DNA of 64,000 bases from UBA1952 sp965246765. Lineage in GTDB: Bacteria; Bacteroidota; Bacteroidia; Chitinophagales; Chitinophagaceae. Position numbers and translations under genes: made by a program. Under the pieces are notes generated by a model, which did not search any database, was not told where the DNA came from, and worked only from the letters and a program-made list of their open reading frames with translations. Below, in pieces: positions 8,985 to 19,008 of this stretch. The stretch's first letter is position 1. Each line of letters begins with the position of its first letter. Where the stretch lies: contig CBDFFJ010000007.1 of assembly GCA_965246765.1 (NCBI GenBank), positions 62,001 through 126,000 on the forward strand. Direction: 5' to 3'.

Positions 8985-10418
8985 ATGATGACCAATGCGG
9001 AGAAGATGCAGTTGCTGTGGAGCCGGGCCGGCTTTGGGATGCCGCTTGCCGGCAAGGCGAACACAAATGTAGAAGAGCTGACCGAAGATCTGCTGCACCC
9101 GCCCGTGCCGCTACCCATTGAAGTGATTTCTGCCGAAGAATGGACAGAGTTCTATGACAACCGCGTGAAAAAGGGGAATACGCCGGAGGCAATGGCCTTT
9201 CAGATGAAGCTGCGCTCCTTTCGCGAGAAAGCAGGCGATCTCGGCCTGCTGTGGCTGCGGCAAATGGCTACAACAGGGCACCCGCTCCAGGAAAAGATGG
9301 CCTTGTTCTGGCACGGGCATTTTGCTACGAGGGTAGATAATCCATATTACGACCAACTGTTGTTGCAAACCTTTCGGGCAGGCGGTCTTGGCAATTTCAA
9401 GGACCTGCTTTTCGCCGTGTCCAAGAGCCCTGCCATGCTGGCCTTCCTTAATAATCAGCAAAATAAGAAGCAGCATCCGAACGAAAACTTTGCACGGGAA
9501 CTGCTGGAGCTGTTTACCCTCGGGCGTGGCAATTACAATGAGCAGGATGTGAAAGAAGCCGCTCGTGCGTTTACGGGCTGGAGCTTTGATGAAGAAGCGC
9601 TTTTCACGATCCGGACAGGCCAGCACGACAATGGAATAAAAACATTCCTTGGCAGAACCGGAGATTTTAGCGGCGACGACATTCTGAATATGCTTTTGGA
9701 ACGCCGCGAGACGGCGGAGTTTGTCACGCGTAAGGTGTACCGTTTTTTCGTGAATGAAGAACACGTTGATGATACGTGGCTTGTAGATCTGTCCGGGTCA
9801 TTTTACGATAGCGGCTACGATATTCCGGCGCTCATGCGTGCCATCTTTACTTCTGAAAAGTTTTATCAGCAGCAAAATCGTGGCGCACGTATCAAGGCGC
9901 CTGTTGAGCTCTTGGCAGGCATGCAGCGCCATGTTCCGGCGACGTTTGACAAAGAGCGAACGCTCATTAACCTCCAGCGCGTGCTTGGTCAGCAACTGTT
10001 CTTTCCGCCAAATGTCGGCGGCTGGCCAGGCGGCAGGTCTTGGATAGATGCCTCCACCCTTGCCACACGCATGATGCTGCCGGAAGCTATCTACGGCTCG
10101 CGTGAGTTGGAGCTGCGTGCAAAGGACGCTGATGCAGAGATGGGCACGTTAAACAAGCAAGAACTTATGCCGGAATCGCCGGAAGGAAAGTTTAAAGCAG
10201 GCAAAGCCGAAATAGATTGGAGTACTTACCTCGCATACTGGTCGCCGCACGACGAGGATGAGCTGCCACATATGCTTGCAGACTACCTTTTGGCCGTGCC
10301 TGTGACGGATGCGCAACTTAAGACGGCGCTTCAGTATTCATCCGCCCGCAGCAAAGAAGAATTAATTAAAACGCTGACTATTCGCCTCATGGGCCTGCCC
10401 GAGTATCAACTGGCCTGA
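8985..10418 (+). CDS. DUF1800 family protein
   Basis: 477 residues. Family features are the N-terminal LWSRAGFG, the central MALFWHGHFAT and NENFARELLELFTLG, followed by EAARAFTGW; these define DUF1800. No signal peptide is seen in this member. DUF1800 proteins are almost always encoded next to DUF1501 proteins, as here (28-base gap), and the pair is common in Bacteroidota and Planctomycetota. Biochemical role unknown. The start could be either of two adjacent ATG codons (8985 or 8988). Confidence 0.9.
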   Translation: MMTNAEKMQLLWSRAGFGMPLAGKANTNVEELTEDLLHPPVPLPIEVISAEEWTEFYDNRVKKGNTPEAMAFQMKLRSFREKAGDLGLLWLRQMATTGHPLQEKMALFWHGHFATRVDNPYYDQLLLQTFRAGGLGNFKDLLFAVSKSPAMLAFLNNQQNKKQHPNENFARELLELFTLGRGNYNEQDVKEAARAFTGWSFDEEALFTIRTGQHDNGIKTFLGRTGDFSGDDILNMLLERRETAEFVTRKVYRFFVNEEHVDDTWLVDLSGSFYDSGYDIPALMRAIFTSEKFYQQQNRGARIKAPVELLAGMQRHVPATFDKERTLINLQRVLGQQLFFPPNVGGWPGGRSWIDASTLATRMMLPEAIYGSRELELRAKDADAEMGTLNKQELMPESPEGKFKAGKAEIDWSTYLAYWSPHDEDELPHMLADYLLAVPVTDAQLKTALQYSSARSKEELIKTLTIRLMGLPEYQLA

Positions 10419-10446
10419 ATATGTTACCGCCCTTTCAACACGTCTC

Positions 10447-11643
10447 ATGAACCGCAGGAAATTCATACAGCTGTCCTCGCTGGCATCAGCCTCCGTAATG
10501 GTGCCCGGCTTTCTTCAGTCCTTCGCGGCCACACGCCCTGCGTTGTCCTCCGGCAAAAAGCTCGTAGTGCTGCAGCTCACTGGCGGCAACGACGGCCTGA
10601 ACACCATTATTCCCGTACGCAACGACATCTATTATAAAAGCCGTCCCGGAATTGGCATAAAAGCCGAAGACGCGCTGACGCTTGATGGCGAGCTTAGCCT
10701 GAATCCCGTTTTGCGCAGCCTGAAAAGCTTTTATGACGAAGGCATCCTGACTGTGCTTAATGGCGTGGGCTACCCGCAGCCAAACCGCTCCCACTTCCGG
10801 AGTATGGACATCTGGCAGAGCGCCGGCGCTTCTGACGAAATAGTCACAACCGGTTGGCTGGGCCGCTACCTGGACTCAGCTTGCACGGATTGCGTGCCCC
10901 ACAACACATTGGCCATAGAGGTAGATGATTCCATGAGCCTGAGCATGAAAGGAATCAACCGGAAAGCTCTGGCCCTGCGCGACGCTAAAACGTTTTATAA
11001 CCTCACTAAGGCGCCCTACCTCAGCGCAGTCGCAGGCAGCCATGCATCGGCGCATGATGCTGCCCTGCCCGATTATTTATACAAAACACTGCGCGAGACA
11101 ATTTCTTCCGCGGAGTATGTACATGAGCACTATCGCGCAGGCGCGCCCGCGCAGACGTATCCGGATACGCCATTGGGAAAGCGCCTGAAAACGATCGCCG
11201 CGTTGATGCTGGGGAAAGCTGATACACAGGTTTATTACGCATCTCATGGCTCGTTTGATACGCATACAGGGCAACGCGGCCGGCAGGATAAGCTCCTGAA
11301 AGACCTGGATGATGCTTTAGCCGCATTTGTAGCGGAATTGAAAGCCGCGGGACTGATGCACGATACACTGATCATGACCTTCTCAGAATTTGGCCGCCGC
11401 GTGTCCCAGAATGCCAGCAACGGTACTGACCACGGAACCGCTGCACCTATGTTTTTCATCTCTGGCGCGCTCGGTCGTCCGGGCATCTACAACCCGCTGC
11501 CCAGCCTTGAAGATCTGGACGAAGGCGACCTGAAATGGAGTATTGACTTCCGGCAGGCATACGCAACAGTACTGAAGGGCTGGCTGGATGCACCGGCAGA
11601 TAAAATCCTCGGGAAGCATTACAATCAGCTAACATTTATCTGA
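10447..11643 (+). CDS. DUF1501 family exported protein (Tat-type signal)
   Basis: 398 residues. The N terminus MNRRKFIQLSSLASASVMV has the twin-arginine pattern RRKF and a hydrophobic stretch, so export by the Tat route is likely. The body has the DUF1501 pattern: LVVLQLTGGNDGLNTIIPV, NRSHFRSMDIWQSA, GSFDTHTGQ and MTFSEFGRRVSQNASNGTDH. DUF1501 belongs to the alkaline phosphatase/sulfatase fold clan, but a substrate is not known. Encoded with DUF1800. Confidence 0.92.
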   Translation: MNRRKFIQLSSLASASVMVPGFLQSFAATRPALSSGKKLVVLQLTGGNDGLNTIIPVRNDIYYKSRPGIGIKAEDALTLDGELSLNPVLRSLKSFYDEGILTVLNGVGYPQPNRSHFRSMDIWQSAGASDEIVTTGWLGRYLDSACTDCVPHNTLAIEVDDSMSLSMKGINRKALALRDAKTFYNLTKAPYLSAVAGSHASAHDAALPDYLYKTLRETISSAEYVHEHYRAGAPAQTYPDTPLGKRLKTIAALMLGKADTQVYYASHGSFDTHTGQRGRQDKLLKDLDDALAAFVAELKAAGLMHDTLIMTFSEFGRRVSQNASNGTDHGTAAPMFFISGALGRPGIYNPLPSLEDLDEGDLKWSIDFRQAYATVLKGWLDAPADKILGKHYNQLTFI

Positions 11644-11718
11644 AGCCAGAGCGCTTATTTTAGCGTAAATTGAGAGGCCTGCTTTTTGCTGCGCCTATTC
11701 GCTAAAATTTTGATTTTG

Positions 11719-14700
11719 ATGAGCTTACGATTATGCCTTCTCCGCAGGCTTTTTATTCTTGTTTTGCTTGCCGGATACTTTGCCTTTCCCGCAGCCGCGC
11801 AGGATGGCAAGCAGATTACCCGTCTGGCAGGCCGGGATATACGGATGCCGGCAAACGCAACTGCCTGGCTAGACAGCTTTAGCAGCAAAGCTACTTCGCC
11901 GGCATTGGTGCTACTGCAATTCAACAAAATTCCTGATGAAGGTGCCATACGTCGTTTAGAAGAATCAGGTATCAGTCTTCATAGCTTTCTGGCGCCGGCT
12001 GCATTTGTTGCAAGCATAGCGCCGCGGCGGGCTTACCAGCAGGGGGCCGGCATTCGCAGCATAGTTGCATTGGAAGCCGGGTGGAAAATCGCGCCGGTTC
12101 TGACTGAGTTAGTACGGAATTCTGCGCCGGTAGAGGCCCTTATTTCCTTTCTACCAGGCACTGGCGAAGCGGAAATTGCCGCCCGTCTCCGGGATGTCGG
12201 CGGCATACTTCTGACTTCAGGCCTATCAGACCATTCATACTTTGAAGCATCACTGCCGGGCGACCAGATTATCATTTTCGCAAAGTGGCCGGCTGTGCTT
12301 TCTATCGGACAGGCCCCCAGAGATGTACCATTAAATCTGGAGTCAGAACGTACGACCAAAGTCAATGTAGCCAAAGCGCCTGCAGCGGCTGGCGGCTATG
12401 GCCTGCTTGGCGACAGCGTAACGGTTGGTGTGGGCGATATTTCCTGCGGCCTGTATCACGTAGATACGCGCGACCGGGTGACGAACTACAACTTTCTGGG
12501 CTACGCCAATCACGGGCAGCACGTGACCGGCACAGTGGGAGGTGCGGGCACGCTTGATCCGCTGGCAGAAGGCTTTGCGCCCCATGCGAAGCTTATCAAT
12601 CACTACTTCAATCATGTGTGGGAGCGAACGGGTGCGATGCTCAGCGCGCACAATATGACGGTAACTAATAACTCCTACGCCGCCTCAGGCGCACCCACTG
12701 TAGCTGCTTACTGCGCGTACGCCGGCACCTATGACGGCCTCTCTCAGGCGCTGGACAGCATCGCACTTCAATACCCGACAGTGATGCACGTATTTGCCGC
12801 CGGAAACGAGGGCACTACCAATTGTCCGCCTTTCCTGCCCGGCTATGCAACGATCGCCGGCGGGTACCAGGCGGCGAAGAACATACTTGTAGTAGCCAAT
12901 GCCCGAAAATTCTTTCCGCTTAACGGTGGCTCATCGCGTGGACCCCTGCGCGACGGGCGCATAAAGCCGGACATCACTGCGGTGGGCTCCAATGTCTATT
13001 CCTGCCGCGGCCTTGACCTGTACCAGTCTGCTATCGGCACCAGCATGGCCTCGCCGCAGGTGGCGGGCGCTGCTGCATTGCTGCAGCAGCACTATAAGCG
13101 TTCACATGGCGGCGCATATCCCCCATCCGTGCTTACAAAGACGCTACTAATGGATGCTGCGCTTGACCTCGGGCCTGCGGGGCCTGACTTTGGGTACGGC
13201 TATGGTATGATGGACCTGAACCGGGCCCTGAAGATGCTGGACAATGGCTGGTACACCTCGGGAACGATCGCGAATGCAGCTAATCAGACTCCGCTGACGA
13301 TAACGGTACCTTCCAATACGGCACAGCTCAAGGTGATGCTCTGCTGGAATGATGCACCTGCAAGCCCGCTTTCTGCCATTCAGCTCGTGAATGACCTGGA
13401 CCTGAAGGTTACGGATCCTTCCTCAGCGGTGCAGCTGCCATATGTGCTTAATCCTGCGCCGACGCACGTTGCCGACACTGCCACGAGAGCTGCCGATCAC
13501 CTGAACAATACAGAGCAGGTTGTAATTGACAATCCTGCGAGTGGTAGCTATGTGGTTGGCGTTTCCGGATATTCGGTGCCGTCCGGGTCTCAGAGCTACA
13601 TGATTGCTTACGACCTTATTCCGAAAGGAATTTCCATTAGCTCGCCGTTTAAGGGCGAGGCTTACAAGGCTAATAGCTCCCTAGAAATCTATTGGACGGC
13701 ATCTGCCGATACCAACCGCTTTGACATTGACTATTCTACGGACAACGGTGCATCCTGGATATTTATAAATAACGTAGCAGCCAGAGACCGGGAGTATGCC
13801 TGGGTGCCGGCGGCGGGCATCAACAGCAGTCAGTGTCTGGTGCGCATTACGCGCAATGTGACCGGCGAGCAATTCACGACCGGCGCTTTCACCATAAACG
13901 ATCAGCCTGTATTAAGCCTGCTCAACAACCAATGCCCCGGCTATGTGAACCTGAAGTGGACAAGTGTGCCAAACGCTACCGGCTATAGCGTGCTGCGCAA
14001 GGTTGGCTATTTTCTTCAGCCTACAGCCACTACTACGGATACCTTTTTCTATGCTTCCTCACTCAATCCGGACAGCATCTATTATTTCGCGGTGCAGCCG
14101 CTTTTCGGCGCTGTGAGGGGCTTTCGCAGCCTTGGCCTGAGCCGCAAGCCGGATACCGGTTCCTGCGCCGGCTCTTACTCCGACAATGAGCTGATGGCGG
14201 CAAAAATCACCGCGCCTTTTTCAGGACGCTCCGCAACCTCAACGGCTTTGAGCGCCAGCGAGACGCTGACGGTGCTTATCCGTAACCTGGACGATGCCGC
14301 AGCGGCGAGCTACAAGGTTTCCTACCAGATAAACGGCGGAAGCTGGCAGTCGCAGACTTTTTCGTCTTTGGCGGCGAATAGCACAGCGACCGTCTCCTTT
14401 ACCGGCCTGAATCTGTCTGTTCCCGGAACCTATAGTATAAGAGCTGCCATTGAGAATCTCTCGGCAACGGATCCTGTGAAGACGAATGATACGGTCGTAA
14501 GCGTATTGCGGCAGCTGGCAAACGGCGCAGTGACACTGACCGCGAGCGGTCTGCTGGAAGATTTTGAAAGCACGCCGGCTCTTACGCTGCTCGGAGATAC
14601 GGTTGGCTTTAGCACGAGTGGTCGCTGGGATTTCTTCAACAGTAATGACACCGGCAGGCTGCGAACCTATGTGGACGACGAGATTACGATAAGCGGCTCA

Positions 14701-17055
14701 CGCTCTGTAAGCATGGACATGCAATATCAAACCGTATCGCCGCCCTCCTTCAACCGCCTGACCGGCACTTTTAATCTTTCCTCCTACAACGCTGCGAGCG
14801 ATGAAGTGCGCCTGGAATTTGACTACAAGCTGCACGGGCACCCGAAATCTCCGGATAGCAATAAGGTCTGGGTCCGCGGATCAGATACGCAGCCCTGGAC
14901 GCAATTATTATCATACAATCTTAGCGCGGCGCCGGGCGCTGTTGTTCATTCCGGTTCGCTTTCGGTGACAGATGCGCTTGTTGCCGCTTCGCAATCGTAT
15001 GGCAGCTCTATGCAGATCGCATTTGGTCAGCGGGACACATCCGCCATCGCAACCAATCGGGATGGGAATGGCCTCACTCTGGATAATGTGCGGCTTTACC
15101 TTGTGACCAAAGACGTTGGTATTTCTGCAGTGACCGCGCCGGCAGCAGTAAACTGTGCGTTGAGCGCTTCTACCCCGCTTACGGTGACGGTGTTTAATGG
15201 CGTGACTACGAGCGCCACAGGTGTAGGCATGCACTACCAGCTGGACGGCGGAACGGTGGTGAATGAAACGCTCAGCAGCCTTGCGGGCAAGACCAGCCAG
15301 TCTTACACATTTACCCAAACCATGAATGCCTCAACGTTTGGGCGCCATACGGTCAAGGTTTGGGCGGAAATCACCGGCGACGACTGCGCCACAAATGACA
15401 CCCAATATTATTCCTTCCGGAACGAGCCGCTGGTATCCTCCTTCCCTTACCTCCAGGATTTTGAGGCAAACGACGGCTACTGGTGGACTGAAGGCGTGCA
15501 GTCAAGCTGGGCCTGGGGCGCTCCTGCCGGGCTCAATATCAAGAAGGCTGCTTCCGGCACCAGAGCATGGAAAACGAACCTGACCGGTAATTATAACGAT
15601 GGTGAGCTTTCTTACCTCTATAGCCCCTGCTTTGACATCAGCGGACTCAGCAGCCCTATGCTCAGCTTCTCCGCGAGCATGGAGATTGAAGATTGCGGGA
15701 GCACGCTTTGCGACGGCGCCTGGGTAGAATATTCGGTGGCCGGCGGCGCTTGGACAAAGCTTGGCGCTAATGGTCAGGGCACTAACTGGTATAGCAGTGC
15801 CGCCTTCCAGCTCTGGAATGTGCAAACGCCGGTGCGCTGGCGCGTCGCGTCCATACCGCTGCCTGCCGCATCCCAGCCAGTACGCTTCCGCTTTGTTTTC
15901 TCTTCCGATCCCGGAGCCAATTTTGATGGGATAGCCATAGACGACATCCACATATTCAACCGCGCCAACGCAATTTATACAGGCGGCGCGGTCGGGCCGG
16001 TTACGCAGACGGTTAGCGGTAGCGGCTTCACCAATTTCACCTCCGGCTCGGCATTGCTGGCGCAGATTTCTCCCGGCAGCAGCAGCAGCCTTGGCGCTAC
16101 GGACGTCACTTTGTATAGCCATAGCACTATCAGCAATCCGACGTCCGGGCAATACTTCCTGCCCAAAAATTTTGTGGTCAACACGCAGAATGCGCCAAGC
16201 GACAGTATTACCGCCCGGTTGTACGTAACGGATGCCGATGTGCTGACGCTTGTGAATGCCTCCGGCTGCGGCGCGTGTACAAAACCCGCCGACGCTTACG
16301 AGCTTGGCATCACCAAATACGACAACAGCAATACCAGCCTTGAGAACGGATCGCTGAGCGACAATATCGGAGGCGCTTATGAGTTTATCCCATATACGCG
16401 TGTGCGCTGGGTGCCTTACGATGCCGGCTATTATGCGCAGTTCAAAGTAGCCTCGTTTTCAGAGCTGTGGTTTAATAATGGCGGCCCCGGAAATGTATTT
16501 CCGCTGCCAATCATTGCGCTGGATTTTGATGCGCGTAAGTCCGGCCCCAATGGTGTGCTCATCACCTGGCTCTCGCGCACAGATACTCAGATCATGAGCT
16601 ACGAGGTGCAGCGTTCTTCTGATGCCAGAGATTGGGCTAAGGTCGCTGCCGTCGCTTCGGTACACGATGTAACGCGCCGCTATAGCTACACAGACGAGCC
16701 GGGTGACGACCAGAAAGTCCGGTACTACCGACTCCGGTATATCGCGCGCGATGGCCGGGCATACTTTTCGCCGATCCGCCAGATAATCTGGTCAGGCCGT
16801 GCGTCCGAGCTTCAGGTTTATCCAAACCCGACTACCGACGGAAAAATCAGCGTTGACTGGAATACAGAGCCAGGCACTGTTCTGGAAGCTTATATAAGCG
16901 ACATAACCGGCAGAGTAGTAAGCCGCTTCTCAGCCGCGGCTGCTGACTATAACAACAGTACCAGCATTGATTTAGGAGGTCTCCCTAAAGGTGTTTACGT
17001 GCTTCATGCCACGCTGAACGGCGAGCGCTTTGAGATAAAGGTGGTACAGCGGTAG
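11719..17055 (+). CDS. Secreted S8 subtilisin-like protease with T9SS sorting domain
   Basis: 1778 residues from the ATG at 11719, which opens a signal peptide (MSLRLCLLRRLFILVLLAGY, ending at AAAQ); a TTG at 11686 would add 11 residues. The subtilase domain covers about residues 230-500, with the triad Asp240 (VGVGDIS), His265 (NHGQHVTG) and Ser442 (GTSMASPQVAG) and the oxyanion Asn363 (AAGNEG). It is followed by a jelly-roll-like P domain region, fibronectin/CARDB-like beta modules and MAM-like segments (ending near IDDIHIFN). The last 80 residues are a type A sorting domain (LQVYPNPTTDGKISV through GLPKGVYVLHATLNG). It is probably exported through the type IX system and anchored or released at the surface. 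A large degradative or adhesive exoprotease. Confidence 0.93.
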   Translation: MSLRLCLLRRLFILVLLAGYFAFPAAAQDGKQITRLAGRDIRMPANATAWLDSFSSKATSPALVLLQFNKIPDEGAIRRLEESGISLHSFLAPAAFVASIAPRRAYQQGAGIRSIVALEAGWKIAPVLTELVRNSAPVEALISFLPGTGEAEIAARLRDVGGILLTSGLSDHSYFEASLPGDQIIIFAKWPAVLSIGQAPRDVPLNLESERTTKVNVAKAPAAAGGYGLLGDSVTVGVGDISCGLYHVDTRDRVTNYNFLGYANHGQHVTGTVGGAGTLDPLAEGFAPHAKLINHYFNHVWERTGAMLSAHNMTVTNNSYAASGAPTVAAYCAYAGTYDGLSQALDSIALQYPTVMHVFAAGNEGTTNCPPFLPGYATIAGGYQAAKNILVVANARKFFPLNGGSSRGPLRDGRIKPDITAVGSNVYSCRGLDLYQSAIGTSMASPQVAGAAALLQQHYKRSHGGAYPPSVLTKTLLMDAALDLGPAGPDFGYGYGMMDLNRALKMLDNGWYTSGTIANAANQTPLTITVPSNTAQLKVMLCWNDAPASPLSAIQLVNDLDLKVTDPSSAVQLPYVLNPAPTHVADTATRAADHLNNTEQVVIDNPASGSYVVGVSGYSVPSGSQSYMIAYDLIPKGISISSPFKGEAYKANSSLEIYWTASADTNRFDIDYSTDNGASWIFINNVAARDREYAWVPAAGINSSQCLVRITRNVTGEQFTTGAFTINDQPVLSLLNNQCPGYVNLKWTSVPNATGYSVLRKVGYFLQPTATTTDTFFYASSLNPDSIYYFAVQPLFGAVRGFRSLGLSRKPDTGSCAGSYSDNELMAAKITAPFSGRSATSTALSASETLTVLIRNLDDAAAASYKVSYQINGGSWQSQTFSSLAANSTATVSFTGLNLSVPGTYSIRAAIENLSATDPVKTNDTVVSVLRQLANGAVTLTASGLLEDFESTPALTLLGDTVGFSTSGRWDFFNSNDTGRLRTYVDDEITISGSRSVSMDMQYQTVSPPSFNRLTGTFNLSSYNAASDEVRLEFDYKLHGHPKSPDSNKVWVRGSDTQPWTQLLSYNLSAAPGAVVHSGSLSVTDALVAASQSYGSSMQIAFGQRDTSAIATNRDGNGLTLDNVRLYLVTKDVGISAVTAPAAVNCALSASTPLTVTVFNGVTTSATGVGMHYQLDGGTVVNETLSSLAGKTSQSYTFTQTMNASTFGRHTVKVWAEITGDDCATNDTQYYSFRNEPLVSSFPYLQDFEANDGYWWTEGVQSSWAWGAPAGLNIKKAASGTRAWKTNLTGNYNDGELSYLYSPCFDISGLSSPMLSFSASMEIEDCGSTLCDGAWVEYSVAGGAWTKLGANGQGTNWYSSAAFQLWNVQTPVRWRVASIPLPAASQPVRFRFVFSSDPGANFDGIAIDDIHIFNRANAIYTGGAVGPVTQTVSGSGFTNFTSGSALLAQISPGSSSSLGATDVTLYSHSTISNPTSGQYFLPKNFVVNTQNAPSDSITARLYVTDADVLTLVNASGCGACTKPADAYELGITKYDNSNTSLENGSLSDNIGGAYEFIPYTRVRWVPYDAGYYAQFKVASFSELWFNNGGPGNVFPLPIIALDFDARKSGPNGVLITWLSRTDTQIMSYEVQRSSDARDWAKVAAVASVHDVTRRYSYTDEPGDDQKVRYYRLRYIARDGRAYFSPIRQIIWSGRASELQVYPNPTTDGKISVDWNTEPGTVLEAYISDITGRVVSRFSAAAADYNNSTSIDLGGLPKGVYVLHATLNGERFEIKVVQR

Positions 17056-17061
17056 CCGCCG

Positions 17062-18300
17062 CTACCGGTTAAAGAGGATGCGTAGATAAAAAAGCGGCTG
17101 ACGCAGCTTGCTGCGGAGATCAAGATCGGTAAACATGCCTGAGATGGTCGTCTTGAGCGTGGCACTGCGTGCGGCTTTACCAATAATGAAATTCATGATC
17201 CACGGATAGCGGCTCAGCCGCTGCAGCAGTCCGCTGATCTGCAGCTCGCTCCAGATGCCCTTGTACAATGGATCTTCGTACAGACGTTTTAGCGCCGGCG
17301 CTGTATAGTCTCCGTCTGCTAAGGCAGCAACTGCGGCCTTAGCAGCCTTCATACCGCTGTAGAGGGCGTTGCCGATGCCCTCGCCGCTAAACGGGTCTAT
17401 AAGCTGCGCCGCATCGCCCGTGAGCATGTATGCATCGCCGCATACAGAGCGGCGTTCCGTGCCCATAGGCAGGCCCCAGCCAAGTATCTTCCCTTCAGGC
17501 TTCGCGGCTCCGAAGCGGGCGCTTAAGGTATCGTTGTGTGCAATAGCGTCCAGCATTCGCTCCCGCAGGTTCAGCTTTCTGTCGCGGACGTCTTTGCCGG
17601 GCATGCCTACGCCCACATTGGCGAGGCCGCCTGCCATTGGAAAAATCCAGAGATACCCAGGAAGGAGCTCCGGCAGAAAATGCAGCTCAATATTGCCGGA
17701 GCCATCTTCCGGAAATGTGACGCCCGAATAGTAGGCCCGTAGTCCGACTGCAGTGCTTTTGAGATCAGACTCGCGAAGGCCGAGCAGCTTCCGCACAACG
17801 CCCTTATCGCCATCCGCAGCAATGACAAGCTTCGTGCGCAGCTCTTGGGTGCCGCCCGGCGTGTGGATAGCGACCAGCCATCCTTCGCCCTCGCGGGACA
17901 GGCTTTCCAGCGTGCTGCCGGTGTGTACGGTGGCAAACGTTTTGTCTAAACGGCGAAACAAAAAATTATCAAAGAATAACCGGGGCGCGGTAAAGCCGGA
18001 TGGCCGGCCTTCTTTGTCGCTAATGGCAACGGCGAGCGATTTACCATTGGGCGCTACGAATGTGAGGCCGGGAGCCTGCAGCACTGATTCTTTACTTTGC
18101 CAAAGATCATCCACCCAGTCGGCCCCTGCTGCGCGCAGCACATACATGCTGTTGCCGCTGACGGCATCGCCGCATACTTTGTCCCGCGGAAAATCTGCTT
18201 TGTCTATGATGACGTGCGGGATTCCGGCTTTACTTAAAAAAACCGAAGCACTGCAGCCCGCCGGTCCGGCGCCGACAATTAAAACAGGAGCAGTAAGCAT
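17062..18300 (-). CDS. Geranylgeranyl-reductase family FAD-dependent oxidoreductase
   Basis: 412 residues. A Rossmann dinucleotide-binding motif (VLIVGAGPAGCSASVFLSKA) opens the protein; DFPRDKVCGDAVSG is the family's FAD contact segment; LTGDAAQLIDPFSGEGIGNA is the second FAD motif. This is the GGR/PHBH-like group, which reduces isoprenoid chains or hydroxylates/halogenates aromatic substrates. In Bacteroidota, relatives occur in menaquinone, flexirubin or lipid pathways, but nothing nearby fixes the substrate. The ATG at 18300 is preferred over an in-frame start at 18321. Confidence 0.85.
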   Translation of the reverse strand: MLTAPVLIVGAGPAGCSASVFLSKAGIPHVIIDKADFPRDKVCGDAVSGNSMYVLRAAGADWVDDLWQSKESVLQAPGLTFVAPNGKSLAVAISDKEGRPSGFTAPRLFFDNFLFRRLDKTFATVHTGSTLESLSREGEGWLVAIHTPGGTQELRTKLVIAADGDKGVVRKLLGLRESDLKSTAVGLRAYYSGVTFPEDGSGNIELHFLPELLPGYLWIFPMAGGLANVGVGMPGKDVRDRKLNLRERMLDAIAHNDTLSARFGAAKPEGKILGWGLPMGTERRSVCGDAYMLTGDAAQLIDPFSGEGIGNALYSGMKAAKAAVAALADGDYTAPALKRLYEDPLYKGIWSELQISGLLQRLSRYPWIMNFIIGKAARSATLKTTISGMFTDLDLRSKLRQPLFYLRILFNR

Positions 18301-18384
18301 AACCACGCGAATGTGCCCCAAAAGGGCTTACCCCGCAACAGGCATGGGGGTATGAATATTGAGCATCCCCTGAAATATTGCCTG

Positions 18385-18960
18385 ATGACCACACAATACC
18401 GTATTACTGGAGAACAGTTGCTGTCTGACGAATGGGGTAAGCTTCGCAAAATCAGTTATGAGACCGGTGGTGCCGGAAACACCATTTCGCACAAAGCGGA
18501 ACTTTATGACACCGGCAACGCTGTAGCCGTATTGCTGTACAGTAAAGCGCGGCGGACGGTATTGCTGAATCGCCAGTTCCGGATCGCCATTGTCTGTAAC
18601 GGCCATCCTTCCGGTATGCTGACCGAAGTATGCGCGGGGAAAATTGACGACCTCCCGGCAGACGCGACGGTGCTGAAAGAAATCAGGGAAGAAACAGGCT
18701 TTGTATTGCCGGCAGTGCAGAAAGTGCTATCCGTCTATATGAGTCCGGGCGCCTTTACAGAGCGGCTTGATATGTACATCGCCGAATATTCACCCGAACA
18801 AAAACAGGCTAAAGGCGGCGGCCTCAAGGAAGAAGGTGAGGACATTGAGGTGCTGGAGGTGCCTTTTGACGATGCGCTAAAGATGATTGGCAACGGCGAA
18901 ATCATTGACGCCAAGACCATCATATTGCTGCAATACGCCGCGCTGAACGGCATCGTTTAA
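18385..18960 (+). CDS. NUDIX hydrolase, NudK-like (GDP-mannose/ADP-ribose type)
   Basis: 191 residues. The N terminus (ITGEQLLSDEWGKLRKISYE) and the NUDIX box AGKIDDLPADATVLKEIREE followed by TGF match the GDP-mannose pyrophosphatase NudK subgroup, which cleaves nucleoside diphosphate sugars. The catalytic EExxG part of the box is intact, while the first Glu of the standard box is not present at its usual position. The ATG at 18385 is preferred by comparison with NudK length; an ATG at 18352 is possible. Divergent from the flavoprotein with an 84-base spacer. Confidence 0.88.
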   Translation: MTTQYRITGEQLLSDEWGKLRKISYETGGAGNTISHKAELYDTGNAVAVLLYSKARRTVLLNRQFRIAIVCNGHPSGMLTEVCAGKIDDLPADATVLKEIREETGFVLPAVQKVLSVYMSPGAFTERLDMYIAEYSPEQKQAKGGGLKEEGEDIEVLEVPFDDALKMIGNGEIIDAKTIILLQYAALNGIV

Positions 18961-18962
18961 AA

Positions 18963-18994
18963 CAGAAGCGCGTCCACGAGGGGATGCGCTTCTG
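18963..18994. terminator. Strong hairpin terminator between nudK-like gene and pdhB
   Basis: Bases 18963-18975 pair with 18982-18994: 13 base pairs with one G-T pair, closed by a six-base loop. It begins two bases after the NUDIX stop codon and precedes the convergent pdhB end, so it can serve both. Confidence 0.8.
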
Positions 18995-19008
18995 AGATTT
19001 GTACCAGT

